NCBI GenBank assembly: GCA_011051815.1
Contig: DRKK01000205.1
Location: forward strand, 1 to 15,607
From: Sphingomonadales bacterium
GTDB lineage: Bacteria > Pseudomonadota > Alphaproteobacteria > Sphingomonadales > Emcibacteraceae
Reading direction: 5' to 3'
Length of the DNA: 15,607 nucleotides
Shown: piece by piece, positions 1 to 7,331 of the stretch
Layout of the letters: each line of letters starts with the position of its first letter
Position numbering within the stretch: the first letter of the stretch is position 1
Position numbers and translations under genes: made by a program
Notes under the pieces: generated by a model
The model's input: only the letters and a program-made list of their open reading frames with translations
Databases searched by the model: none
Told to the model about the DNA's origin: nothing

Positions 1-6
1 AGGAAC
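1..6 (+). promoter_or_regulatory. Ribosome binding site of the Sel1/SPOR gene
   Basis: AGGAAC lies seven bases before the ATG at 14 and supports that start. The promoter, if there is one here, lies outside the window. Confidence 0.6.
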
Positions 7-13
7 GAAAAAG

Positions 14-1000
14 ATGACATATCCTGCCCTGAAAAAGAGCCTTTGGTTCATGGTTATACTCTGGAGTAGCCTGTCACTGACGAGCCTGCCGGCAAAGGCC
101 ACGGTTGCCGACGGCGTCTATGCCTATGAAAAGGGCGACTATCAGAAGGCCCGTATGGAATGGCTGCCCTATGCCGCCTTGGGCAATCCCAACGCCTTGT
201 ATAACTTAGGCCAGCTATCCCGTATGGGGCGCGGTGTAGAGAAGGATTATACCAAAGCCAGGGAATATTACCTGCGTGCGGCGGAAAAGGGCCATGTGGG
301 CGCCCAGCGCAATCTGGGAACCCTGTATTATTTTGGTCGCTTGGGAGAGGTTGACTATGCCAAAGCCCATAAATGGCTTCTGAAAGCCGCCAAAAACGGC
401 GATGCCAGATCACAGCTTATGACCGGCACCATGTATTACAATGGCGAGGCCGTAGAGAAAGACCCGCTCAAGGCCTATGCCTGGATATCATTATCGGCCC
501 AAAGCGGCCTTGGCAATGCCAAAACCTCCCTTGACAAGCTGAATGGTGCCATGACGCCAGAGGACATTGAAAAGGCAAAAAAACTGATTCCGGCTATGAT
601 TTCCCGGCAACTCTCCCCCGATGATGTGGGTCTGATGGTCAAGCAGCCGGACTCCACCGCACCGAAAATGGCCGAAATTACCCCGCCGCCTGCGCCATCA
701 AAGACGGCTGAGACCCCTGCCCCAGAACAAACAGCCGGCATAACAGCAGACGATAACTACCGTATCCAACTGGGGTCCTTTCGGGCCGAAGACCTAGCCC
801 AGAAAACGCTAGACAACTTACAAGAAAAATTCGCGGATATTATCGGCAATCATCAGGGGACTATTGAGTTTGCCGACCTTGGTGAGAAAGGCATCTATTA
901 CCGCCTGCAACTCAGTCCGTTTCAGGACAGGGCGTCAGCCAACGCACTCTGCGCACAGCTTACCCAAGCGGGTCAGGGGTGTTATGTGCTGAAAAGGTGA
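14..1000 (+). CDS. Exported Sel1-repeat protein with C-terminal SPOR domain
   Basis: The 328-residue product is predicted to be periplasmic. Residues 1-29 form a Sec signal peptide ending in AKA. Residues about 58-166 hold three Sel1/TPR-like repeats (for example the ALYNLGQLSRMGRGVEKD unit and the later GTMYYNGEAVEKD unit), which are helical protein-interaction repeats. A Pro/Ala-rich linker (about 215-245) leads to a SPOR domain at about 247-326, beginning YRIQLGSF and containing YYRLQLSPF. SPOR domains bind denuded septal peptidoglycan, so a role in cell-envelope or division-site organisation is likely; the specific partner is unknown. It is preceded by AGGAAC. The last 41 bp overlap the convergent pabBC gene on the other strand. 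Domain calls come from reading the sequence; function beyond them is inference. Confidence 0.88.
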   Translation: MTYPALKKSLWFMVILWSSLSLTSLPAKATVADGVYAYEKGDYQKARMEWLPYAALGNPNALYNLGQLSRMGRGVEKDYTKAREYYLRAAEKGHVGAQRNLGTLYYFGRLGEVDYAKAHKWLLKAAKNGDARSQLMTGTMYYNGEAVEKDPLKAYAWISLSAQSGLGNAKTSLDKLNGAMTPEDIEKAKKLIPAMISRQLSPDDVGLMVKQPDSTAPKMAEITPPPAPSKTAETPAPEQTAGITADDNYRIQLGSFRAEDLAQKTLDNLQEKFADIIGNHQGTIEFADLGEKGIYYRLQLSPFQDRASANALCAQLTQAGQGCYVLKR

Positions 1001-2783
1001 CCTCAACCAGTCCCCGAACGCTGTTGCCCATATATATATGGTCCGCCTGTAACAGGTCGGGGATGGTCAGGCACTTTTCCTGAATTTTAACATCACCCGC
1101 CAACAAAGACTGGCGCAATATGCCGTTCAGCAGACCGCACTCAACGGGCGGGGTATAGAAATTATCCCCCCGTTTGACGAATATGGTGTTAAAGGCCCCT
1201 TCGGTAATCTCATCCTTTTCATTGATGAAAATCACATCATAGCTGCCATATTCATGCCGGTGATGCTTTAATTCCTGATCATATAACGTCCGATCAGTTG
1301 TCTTGTGATAGAGCATCACATTCCGGCTATCCATAACTTTCCGGGACAAGGTAATGACCTTACCCTCCCCGCTTTCCGCAATAGGTATGGAGGTTATGGA
1401 AATTTGACCGGACAGGGATAACAGCAGCCGAACCTTCCAGACGTCTTCCGGACCGAGGAACTGCGCATGATCATTCAGGTCATTCAATATAGCCTCTTGA
1501 TCACAGGTAAAATCAAAATATTCTGCCGAGCCACACAGCCGTTGCATATGTCGGTCAAGCAGATGGTATCCGCCCTTGTCCCAGCGCAGACTTTCAATCA
1601 GATGAAAATCCCGAAAGGGCCGGACCGCAAAATCCGCCTTTAACAGACATTCATCATATTCCGACTGTACGTCTGAATCCGCCACAATGGCGCTGCCGAT
1701 GCCCATCTCGCCCCGGCCATCCTTATCAAGGGTGAGCGTACGAATAGGCACACTGAAACAACAATCCCCGTCCGGCCCCATATAGCCGATGGCCCCGGTA
1801 TATATGCCGCGCGGGCTTTGCTCTAATTCCGAGATAATTTCCATGGCCCGGATTTTCGGGGCGCCGGTCACAGAGCCACAGGGGAACAGGGCCTTGATCA
1901 GATCCACCATATCCGCCCCGTCCGGCACTCTGGCCTCTATGGTAGACGTCATCTGAAACAGGGTGCTATATTTCTCCACATCATATAGGCTTTTCAAGCG
2001 TACCGATGCCGGTTCAGATATTTTGGCCAGATCATTGCGCAGAAGATCAACAATCATCAGATTTTCCGCCCGGCTCTTGTCATCTTTTTGCATGGCATTG
2101 GCTTTAACGGCATCCTCCGCCAAAGTCCTGCCCCGCTCACAGGTACCTTTCATGGGCCGGGTGACAATATTCTGCCCGTCTTTCCGGAAGAAAAGTTCCG
2201 GGCTGAGAGATAGAACCGACAGGTCGTCGGATAATATCGTCGCGCCATATTCAACCCGCTGTGCTTTCCGCAAGGCCGCAAAGCAGGCTTCAGGATTTCC
2301 AGAAAAATCAAACAGGGATTTCAAAGTGAAATTAACCTGATATATATCCCCCGCCGTCAGGTAAGCCTGAATCTTGTCAAAAGCCGCCTCATAGTCCGCC
2401 CGCGTAATATTCAACCGCATATTTTCAATAACGTAGTCCGCCGCTGATTTTTCGGCCCAATGATCTTCGCTTTCCGCAGGGGACATTTTTTGACATTTAT
2501 CATAAATACCAAAACATAAAAACGGCACGGCATTGGTGTCCTGCCCCAAAGCGGCAAGACGTCCCTCCATAAACAGGCCGGTTTCATAGCTGATCCAGCC
2601 CGCCACATAATAGCCAGCTGCCAGATAATCCCTGATCTGATCAAATGCCGCCGCGATCTCGCCTGATTTTCTGGCAACAACCATATGAGCGGGATTCTGA
2701 AATGAATAGGACAGATCACCCCGCTGTTCCGAGCGGTTATTATCTAAAAATACTGAAAAATTTCCGCCTGATTTCTGCGCCAT
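960..2783 (-). CDS. pabBC: PabB-PabC fusion: aminodeoxychorismate synthase component I / aminodeoxychorismate lyase
   Basis: This 607-residue fused enzyme makes p-aminobenzoate for folate. The N-terminal part (about 30-390) is the chorismate-binding synthase domain: GDIYQVNFT (145-153), RPMKGT (209-214), ENLMIVDLLRNDL (240-252), PCGSVTGAPK (301-310) and the glutamate-rich SDVQSEYDE (370-378). It converts chorismate to aminodeoxychorismate with ammonia from a PabA partner, which is not in this window. The C-terminal part (about 393-595) is a class IV PLP lyase releasing pABA and pyruvate, with LLDRHMQRL (408-416), HKTTDR (493-498) and EITEGAFNTIF (525-535). The gene starts 21 bp after apbE on the same strand, so co-transcription is possible. 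No strong Shine-Dalgarno is visible. Its 3' end overlaps the convergent Sel1/SPOR gene. Fused PabBC proteins are common in Proteobacteria, so the call is firm. Confidence 0.93.
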   Translation of the reverse strand: MAQKSGGNFSVFLDNNRSEQRGDLSYSFQNPAHMVVARKSGEIAAAFDQIRDYLAAGYYVAGWISYETGLFMEGRLAALGQDTNAVPFLCFGIYDKCQKMSPAESEDHWAEKSAADYVIENMRLNITRADYEAAFDKIQAYLTAGDIYQVNFTLKSLFDFSGNPEACFAALRKAQRVEYGATILSDDLSVLSLSPELFFRKDGQNIVTRPMKGTCERGRTLAEDAVKANAMQKDDKSRAENLMIVDLLRNDLAKISEPASVRLKSLYDVEKYSTLFQMTSTIEARVPDGADMVDLIKALFPCGSVTGAPKIRAMEIISELEQSPRGIYTGAIGYMGPDGDCCFSVPIRTLTLDKDGRGEMGIGSAIVADSDVQSEYDECLLKADFAVRPFRDFHLIESLRWDKGGYHLLDRHMQRLCGSAEYFDFTCDQEAILNDLNDHAQFLGPEDVWKVRLLLSLSGQISITSIPIAESGEGKVITLSRKVMDSRNVMLYHKTTDRTLYDQELKHHRHEYGSYDVIFINEKDEITEGAFNTIFVKRGDNFYTPPVECGLLNGILRQSLLAGDVKIQEKCLTIPDLLQADHIYMGNSVRGLVEVTFSAHNTPDPLG

Positions 2784-2804
2784 AGGAAAACTCGTAAAGG
2801 ATGA

Positions 2805-3803
2805 TCACACCATTATCACAGCCCCGGCCTTGTCGGTCAACCGGGCATTTACCAGAGGCGGGACTTTCAGGCAATCTTTTATGGCCGCCACAGACATGGC
2901 GTAAAAAGCCGTGGACAAGGCGTCCGCCAATGCGGCCTCCTGTGCTGTCACTGTCACAGACAGGTAACGATCAGCGCTTTTGCCGCTATGGGGGTCAAAC
3001 AGGTGATGATAGGTGCCGCGTCCGTCAAAGACATCGCCCTGCCCGGATGAGGTGGCTACAGCCCCGTCCGTAATCTCAAGAATATCCGAAAATTTCCCCA
3101 ACTTTATCGGGTCCATCAGACCGATACGCCAAGGACTTTGGTTTGCCTGTGGTCCCAAGGCGCGATATTCACCAATATCCACCAGAACCGACGTCATGCC
3201 CTCACTTTTCAGATAATCCGTCACCCGGTCCGTCACATAGCCCTGCGCTATACCATTCAGGGTCACGGCCATCCCCGTCTGGTCAAAGGCAATCCTGTCC
3301 GGTGAAATTTGGAGTTTTTCGTAACCAATTTTATCCTGCAAGGCGCGCAAGGCATTGGGTAATGGGTCGGCTCCCCGGCCCTGCGATGAGAAAAAATCCT
3401 TGTAAAACTGCCAAAGGGGCTGAACCGTCACATCAAACGCGCCGGATGTCATTCGGCTGACCCGGTGGCTCATCTGTAACAGATCAACAAAATCCGCTGG
3501 CGGATTATCAATGGCCCCCAGCCGGTTAAGGCGTGACAGTACAGAATCCTGCCGGTACAGACTGAACAGCTCCTCCATATCATTAATGATTTTCCGGGCA
3601 TTTTGAATGATCCGCCGGGCGGCATTCCCATCCGTATGGTAGAGTTGCAGAGACACCTCTGCACCCAAGGCAAAGCCCTGCCACTTATATAATTCAGGTC
3701 TATTCTGTTGGCTCAAGGCCCGCGCGCCACTGGGTAAACTTCCCATCAGGAAACTGGCCGCCATCAATTTAATCAGTCTTCTGCGTTTCATAAATACCGA
3801 CAT
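2805..3803 (-). CDS. apbE: FAD:protein FMN transferase (ApbE family), exported
   Basis: ApbE enzymes use FAD to attach FMN covalently to a Thr/Ser in an [S/T]GA[T/S] motif of extracytoplasmic proteins, with Mg2+. Hallmarks seen are FDVTVQPLW (123-131), GIAQGYVTD (184-192; many relatives have KG here), DIGEY (209-213), DGAVATSSG (246-254), YHHLFDPHSGK (265-275) and the metal-site ADALSTAF (293-300). Residues 5-29 form a signal peptide with RRRLIK, a Tat-like twin-arginine pattern, ending in ARA, which suggests periplasmic action. The first ATG is at 3803; an internal ATG at 3791 (residue 5) is equally possible because neither has a clear Shine-Dalgarno. It is divergent from the porin/FMN-carrier operon, whose SGAT protein is its obvious substrate. 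pabBC follows 21 bp downstream. Length of 332 residues is normal for the family. Confidence 0.94.
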   Translation of the reverse strand: MSVFMKRRRLIKLMAASFLMGSLPSGARALSQQNRPELYKWQGFALGAEVSLQLYHTDGNAARRIIQNARKIINDMEELFSLYRQDSVLSRLNRLGAIDNPPADFVDLLQMSHRVSRMTSGAFDVTVQPLWQFYKDFFSSQGRGADPLPNALRALQDKIGYEKLQISPDRIAFDQTGMAVTLNGIAQGYVTDRVTDYLKSEGMTSVLVDIGEYRALGPQANQSPWRIGLMDPIKLGKFSDILEITDGAVATSSGQGDVFDGRGTYHHLFDPHSGKSADRYLSVTVTAQEAALADALSTAFYAMSVAAIKDCLKVPPLVNARLTDKAGAVIMV

Positions 3804-3829
3804 TAATTCATTGGGTGATCATTGTCACA

Positions 3830-3858
3830 ATATTATGTTTTTAATATTGATAATGCAA
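3830..3858 (-). promoter_or_regulatory. Putative apbE promoter
   Basis: On the minus strand TTGCAT (3858-3853) is followed after exactly 17 bp by TAATAT (3835-3830), a sigma70-like arrangement about 27 bp upstream of the apbE ATG. The -35 box lies inside the Fur-like palindrome. This is inferred from spacing and partial consensus matches only. Confidence 0.45.
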
Positions 3859-3868
3859 ATCATTTGTG
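3849..3868. promoter_or_regulatory. Fur-like operator between apbE and the porin operon
   Basis: TGCAAAT-C-ATTTGTG (3854-3868) is a 7-1-7 inverted repeat with five of seven base pairs per arm conserved. The 19-mer starting at 3849 agrees with the classical Fur box (GATAATGATAATCATTATC) at 14 of 19 positions by hand alignment. It covers the -35 boxes of both divergent putative promoters, so one bound repressor could shut both transcripts. Iron-bound Fur or a relative (Mur/Irr) is inferred from the motif; AT-rich context makes chance resemblance easier. Confidence 0.5.
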
Positions 3869-3892
3869 ATAACTAACGTTACTTAATAATAT
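3864..3892 (+). promoter_or_regulatory. Putative promoter of the porin-FMN carrier-PepSY operon
   Basis: TTGTGA (3864-3869), a 17-bp spacer and TAATAT (3887-3892) form a sigma70-like promoter about 40 bp upstream of the porin ATG. The -35 hexamer overlaps the right arm of the Fur-like palindrome. Each hexamer matches the consensus at four of six positions. Confidence 0.45.
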
Positions 3893-3908
3893 TAAGAATG
3901 ATTATTAA
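3883..3908. repeat. Perfect inverted repeat TTAATAAT-N10-ATTATTAA, possible second operator
   Basis: The 8-bp arms at 3883-3890 and 3901-3908 are exactly complementary and separated by 10 bp. They cover the -10 box and expected transcription start of the porin operon. Bases 3894-3912 also resemble a Fur box weakly (13 of 19). It could be a second repressor site, or a coincidence in AT-rich DNA; the arms are too AT-rich to make a stable terminator hairpin. Confidence 0.35.
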
Positions 3909-3933
3909 TGTCGGAAACTAACATAGAGTACAT

Positions 3934-5199
3934 ATGATGACCCTTAAGAATACACCCCTTATCTTTGGCCTGTCCCTCATCTTTTCAACCTCAACGGCCA
4001 TTGCCCAAACCCCGCTCCCGAAAGACATGCCCACCCGGGCAGAAATGTGGCAAATGATCCTGCACCAACAGGAACAGATCAAAAAACTGGAAACTATCGT
4101 CGGCATTACCACTGAAAAAGTGGCGGAAACCGAAAAGAAGATCGAAGCCACGGGAGAAATACTGGATCAGGTTGCCCTCTCGGGTGGTTTGGAGACACCT
4201 CATGGCAATTCTGGGGCAACAACCGTTGGCGGCTATGCTGAACTCCATTATAACGGCGGCAAAAAAGATCAAATCGACCAGCATCGTTTTGTTATATTCC
4301 TCGGTCATGAATTCAGCGATAAAATACGTTTTTACAGCGAACTGGAAGTCGAACATGCCATATCCGGCAGCGGTGAGGTCGGGGCCGTTGAAATGGAACA
4401 GGCCTTTGTGGAATTTGATTTATCCGAGCGCCATCGGGCCAGCGTGGGCATGCAGCTTGTCCCCGTAGGCATCATAAATGAAACCCATGAACCGCCCACA
4501 TTTTATGGTGTGGAACGCAATAACGTCGAAAAAAACATCATTCCAACCACATGGCGTGAGGCCGGCGTGATGCTGAGCGGTAACCTGAATGACAGTTTCA
4601 GCTATGATGTGATGATGCATTCCGGACTGGACACCACCGGCTATGGCTATAAAATACGCAAAGGCCGCCAGCAGGTCGGCAACGCGCCGTGGAAAAATAC
4701 CGCCGTTACTACACGGGTGAAATGGCATGGCTTGCCCGGGGTAAAGATTGCTGCCAGCTTCCAATATCAGGATGATATAACCCAGAGCGGCGGTATTGAT
4801 GAAAAGGCCACGGCCACCCTGTTTGAAATCAATAGTGAAATCAATCGCGCGGTGAGTGAAAATTCAGCTTTCGGCCTTCGCGCCCTCTATGCCCAATGGA
4901 ATGTGCGGGCCGATGCGGCGCGGCGCCTTGGCCGGAATATACAGCGCGGCTGGTATGTGGAACCCTCTTATAAAATCACACTGGATGAAAATAATGCCAT
5001 CGGTTTCTTTGCCCGATACAGCCTGTGGGATAATGAGGCCGGGGATAACATAGACAGCAGCTTTCACCAAACCACCCTCGGCGTCAGCTATTGGCCTCAC
5101 GAGAATGTTATACTGAAGCTGGATTATCAGATTGACAATTTTGCCAATAGCCTTCAGGAAGATAATCGGGTTAATCTTGGGCTTGGGTTACAATTCTAG
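3934..5199 (+). CDS. Outer-membrane porin with N-terminal coiled coil (OprO/OprP-like)
   Basis: The 421-residue protein is predicted to be a trimeric outer-membrane beta-barrel channel. Residues 1-24 are a signal peptide ending AIA. Residues about 35-80 (MWQMILHQQEQIKKLE onward) are heptad-like and likely a periplasmic coiled coil. From about residue 96 (TTVGGYAELHYN) to the end the sequence alternates as amphipathic strands, and it finishes LGLGLQF, the terminal aromatic being the usual outer-membrane assembly signal. The overall pattern resembles the Porin_O_P group, but I cannot predict the solute. It is the first gene of the operon with the FMN-binding and PepSY proteins (12-bp gap downstream), which suggests passage of an iron- or redox-related substrate. 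The start is one of two adjacent ATGs (3934, 3937) with only a weak AGAG upstream. Confidence 0.85.
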   Translation: MMTLKNTPLIFGLSLIFSTSTAIAQTPLPKDMPTRAEMWQMILHQQEQIKKLETIVGITTEKVAETEKKIEATGEILDQVALSGGLETPHGNSGATTVGGYAELHYNGGKKDQIDQHRFVIFLGHEFSDKIRFYSELEVEHAISGSGEVGAVEMEQAFVEFDLSERHRASVGMQLVPVGIINETHEPPTFYGVERNNVEKNIIPTTWREAGVMLSGNLNDSFSYDVMMHSGLDTTGYGYKIRKGRQQVGNAPWKNTAVTTRVKWHGLPGVKIAASFQYQDDITQSGGIDEKATATLFEINSEINRAVSENSAFGLRALYAQWNVRADAARRLGRNIQRGWYVEPSYKITLDENNAIGFFARYSLWDNEAGDNIDSSFHQTTLGVSYWPHENVILKLDYQIDNFANSLQEDNRVNLGLGLQF

Positions 5200-5211
5200 G
5201 ACCATTCTGAA

Positions 5212-5763
5212 ATGAGACGATTGTTCATATCCATATTTTTCATGGTTCTGTTTCTGTCACCGGCAATGGCAAAGGGGACGGCCATAGAGGAAAGCTACCT
5301 GAAAGCCACCGACTATATCGTGGCGGCCTTGGGCGCGAGGCCGGACAAGCCGGGCATCATATGGGTGACGAGAGATTTAAAGCCACAGATTACAAGGATA
5401 CTGCGGAAAAAAGTCTTTCCCCTGCGCTATCGCTATTACCAGCAGGGCAATCGTACCGTATGGATTTTAAATGTGGTGGGCAGAACCATGCCCATCACCA
5501 CCGGCATCACCATCGAAGACGGCAGGATCATTGACCTGACCGTTCTGACATTTCGGGAAAGCCGGGGGTCGGAGATCCGGTTTCCGGCGTTCAAAAATCA
5601 ATTTAACCAAATTACCCTGACCGAAAAACTGCGCCTGTCTAAACCCATTAACGGCATTTCCGGAGCCACCATGTCCTCCAACGCCATGAAAAAGGCCAGC
5701 CGCCTGGCCCTCTATTTAAACAGCAAACTTATGGAAAAAGATGACCCGTCAAAAGAAAAATAA
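5212..5763 (+). CDS. Exported FMN-binding domain protein, likely ApbE-flavinylated redox carrier
   Basis: This 183-residue protein has a signal peptide (1-20, ending AMA) and a single FMN_bind domain. The core motif is GISGATMSS (148-156). Thr153 in SGAT is the expected site of covalent FMN attachment by ApbE through a phosphodiester bond, as in NqrB/NqrC and RnfG. The GITIEDGRIIDLTVL strand pair (97-111) and the region of REsRG (115-119) fit the fold. No transmembrane anchor follows the signal, so the mature protein should be a soluble periplasmic one-domain electron carrier. TAGGA overlapping the porin stop codon provides the ribosome binding site. The gene overlaps the next (PepSY) by 23 bp, indicating tight translational coupling and functional partnership. 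It is too small and lacks neighbours for an Nqr or Rnf subunit. Confidence 0.88.
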   Translation: MRRLFISIFFMVLFLSPAMAKGTAIEESYLKATDYIVAALGARPDKPGIIWVTRDLKPQITRILRKKVFPLRYRYYQQGNRTVWILNVVGRTMPITTGITIEDGRIIDLTVLTFRESRGSEIRFPAFKNQFNQITLTEKLRLSKPINGISGATMSSNAMKKASRLALYLNSKLMEKDDPSKEK

Positions 5764-6511
5764 GAGCTGGATAGCCCAGAAAACCATCCGCCGCTGGCAC
5801 CGATGGGTTGGTTATGGCTCCATAACGCTTGTCTTTATCCTGAGCATCACCGGACTTATCCTGAACCGAACCGAAAAACTCGGCCTCACTCAAATCACGG
5901 TCAAGAACAGCCTTATCACCAGTCTTTACGGAATGGCTCCATCGGAAGACCCCATATTCTTCAAGACCGGTGACCATTGGCTGGGCTGGCTTGAGGGACG
6001 ACTTTATCTGAACGGTAATCTTATAGATCAGAATTTGGATCGTCCGGTCGGTGCAGCCTTTGCAGATGGCCTAATCCTTGTGGCCAGTAAAGATAGCCTT
6101 ACCCTGTTTCAGCAAGATGGCTCCCTTGTGGAACATCTGGACAGCACATCCCTGCCCGGCTCAATAACCGCTATTGGCCCGTCAGAAAATGGTCTGACCC
6201 AGATAGATACAACAGACGGATATTACATCTCTCCCGATGATTATATGTCATGGACCCCGGTCCCAAGCGGTCTGACCCACAACTCAAAGACGCAAAAGGC
6301 CCCCGAACAGATCACGGAAAAAATCATGTTGGATTTTCAGGGACAGGGCATTTCCCTGTCCCGTCTGATCCTTGATATTCATTCCGGGCATATTTTAGGG
6401 TCATGGGGCCCTTATCTTATGGACTTGGCGGCCATAAGCCTTATATTCTTGGGGCTTACCGGACTCATGAAACACAGACGTCGTGACCGGGACAGACAAA
6501 AAAAACCATAA
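5741..6511 (+). CDS. PepSY-type two-helix inner-membrane protein, putative electron conduit to the FMN carrier
   Basis: The 256-residue protein has a basic cytoplasmic N-terminus, a helix at about 22-42 preceded by RRWHRWVG (His20), a periplasmic beta-rich domain (about 50-205), then LDIHSGHILGSWGPYLMD (211-228) leading into a second helix (about 224-243) and a strongly basic cytoplasmic tail. His20 before helix 1 and His214/His217 before helix 2 match the conserved histidines of PepSY-associated transmembrane proteins, some of which bind heme b. Note that His20 sits near the cytoplasmic face and His214/217 near the periplasmic face. The periplasmic part shows repeated short strands (GRLYLNGNLI, LTLFQQDGSLVEHL, GYYISPDD), rather than a textbook PepSY domain. 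Overlap with the FMN-binding gene and a divergent apbE suggest it passes electrons from the quinone pool or cytoplasm to the flavinylated protein. That role is inference from known ApbE/PepSY gene clusters. Confidence 0.78.
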   Translation: MTRQKKNKSWIAQKTIRRWHRWVGYGSITLVFILSITGLILNRTEKLGLTQITVKNSLITSLYGMAPSEDPIFFKTGDHWLGWLEGRLYLNGNLIDQNLDRPVGAAFADGLILVASKDSLTLFQQDGSLVEHLDSTSLPGSITAIGPSENGLTQIDTTDGYYISPDDYMSWTPVPSGLTHNSKTQKAPEQITEKIMLDFQGQGISLSRLILDIHSGHILGSWGPYLMDLAAISLIFLGLTGLMKHRRRDRDRQKKP

Positions 6512-6520
6512 GAGGCCGCC

Positions 6521-7330
6521 GTGACGTTATTACAAATCATCATCCTCGCCATTGTTCAGGGGATCACCGAATTTCTGCCCATCAGCTCATCGGGCCATCT
6601 GATTCTGGTGCCAGCGCTCACCGATTGGCCAGATCAAGGCTTAATGATGGATGTGGGGGTTCATGTAGGCACCCTGATGGCGGTTATAGTTTTTTTTCGG
6701 GCCGATGTGATACGCATGATGGTCGCTTTCTGGCAAATGATCACCTTTAACAAAAACCCGGATAAGATAGACAGACGATTAATGATCGCTATTGTCCTGT
6801 CCACCATTCCGGTGGTTATCATCGGCGGTCTGGTCTCAAAAATGGGATGGAACGAGGCCTGGCGCACGCTGGAAATCATTGGCTGGACCAGTATTATTTT
6901 CGGTATTCTTCTCTATATTCTGGATGAGAAATCTGAAGTTTCCCGGAAAATATCCGGCATGCGTTATGGTCATGCCATCCTCATCGGCTTTGCTCAGGTT
7001 CTGGCCATAATCCCAGGTGTGAGCCGGTCCGGCATTACCATGACAGCGGCCCGGGGCCTGGGTTTCAGCCGTACGGAAGCCGCCCGCTTTTCCATGCTTA
7101 TGTCCATTCCGACCATTCTGGCGGCGGGGGCTATCGAAGGGTTGAAGCTGGTCAAAAGTGAAAATGTGGCCCTTGGCGCAGATATATTTCTTGGCGCGGG
7201 CCTGTCCTTTATCATGGCCCTGTTAGCCATTGCCGGACTGATGAAATGGCTGGAGAAATCCAGCATGACACCCTTTGTCATTTACCGGGTAATATTGGGG
7301 ATTATCCTGCTCGGGATGGTGTACGCCTGA
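6521..7330 (+). CDS. uppP: Undecaprenyl-diphosphate phosphatase (BacA/UppP)
   Basis: This multi-spanning inner-membrane enzyme dephosphorylates undecaprenyl diphosphate to the monophosphate, recycling the lipid carrier for peptidoglycan and surface glycans; overexpression gives bacitracin resistance. Signature motifs are QGITEFLPISSSGHL (13-27; Glu17 and His26 are in the active region) and PGVSRSGIT (165-173; Arg169 corresponds to the catalytic arginine). Length of 269 residues is typical. It begins with GTG at 6521, supported by AGAGG at 6511-6515 that overlaps the stop of the upstream PepSY gene. The 9-bp gap places it as the last gene of the porin/flavin operon, so it may share iron-responsive transcription, although its function is unrelated. 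It ends one base before the convergent PAS gene. Confidence 0.96.
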   Translation: MTLLQIIILAIVQGITEFLPISSSGHLILVPALTDWPDQGLMMDVGVHVGTLMAVIVFFRADVIRMMVAFWQMITFNKNPDKIDRRLMIAIVLSTIPVVIIGGLVSKMGWNEAWRTLEIIGWTSIIFGILLYILDEKSEVSRKISGMRYGHAILIGFAQVLAIIPGVSRSGITMTAARGLGFSRTEAARFSMLMSIPTILAAGAIEGLKLVKSENVALGADIFLGAGLSFIMALLAIAGLMKWLEKSSMTPFVIYRVILGIILLGMVYA

Positions 7331-7331
7331 A

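Noticed and set aside
172..511. DNA-level tandem repeat in the Sel1 gene
   Set aside because: The repetition is at protein level only (degenerate Sel1 units); the DNA copies are too diverged to be a tandem repeat.
5212..5763. Subunit of an Rnf or Nqr complex (RnfG/NqrC)
   Set aside because: Cleavable signal without a retained membrane anchor, a short length and no other rnf/nqr genes nearby.
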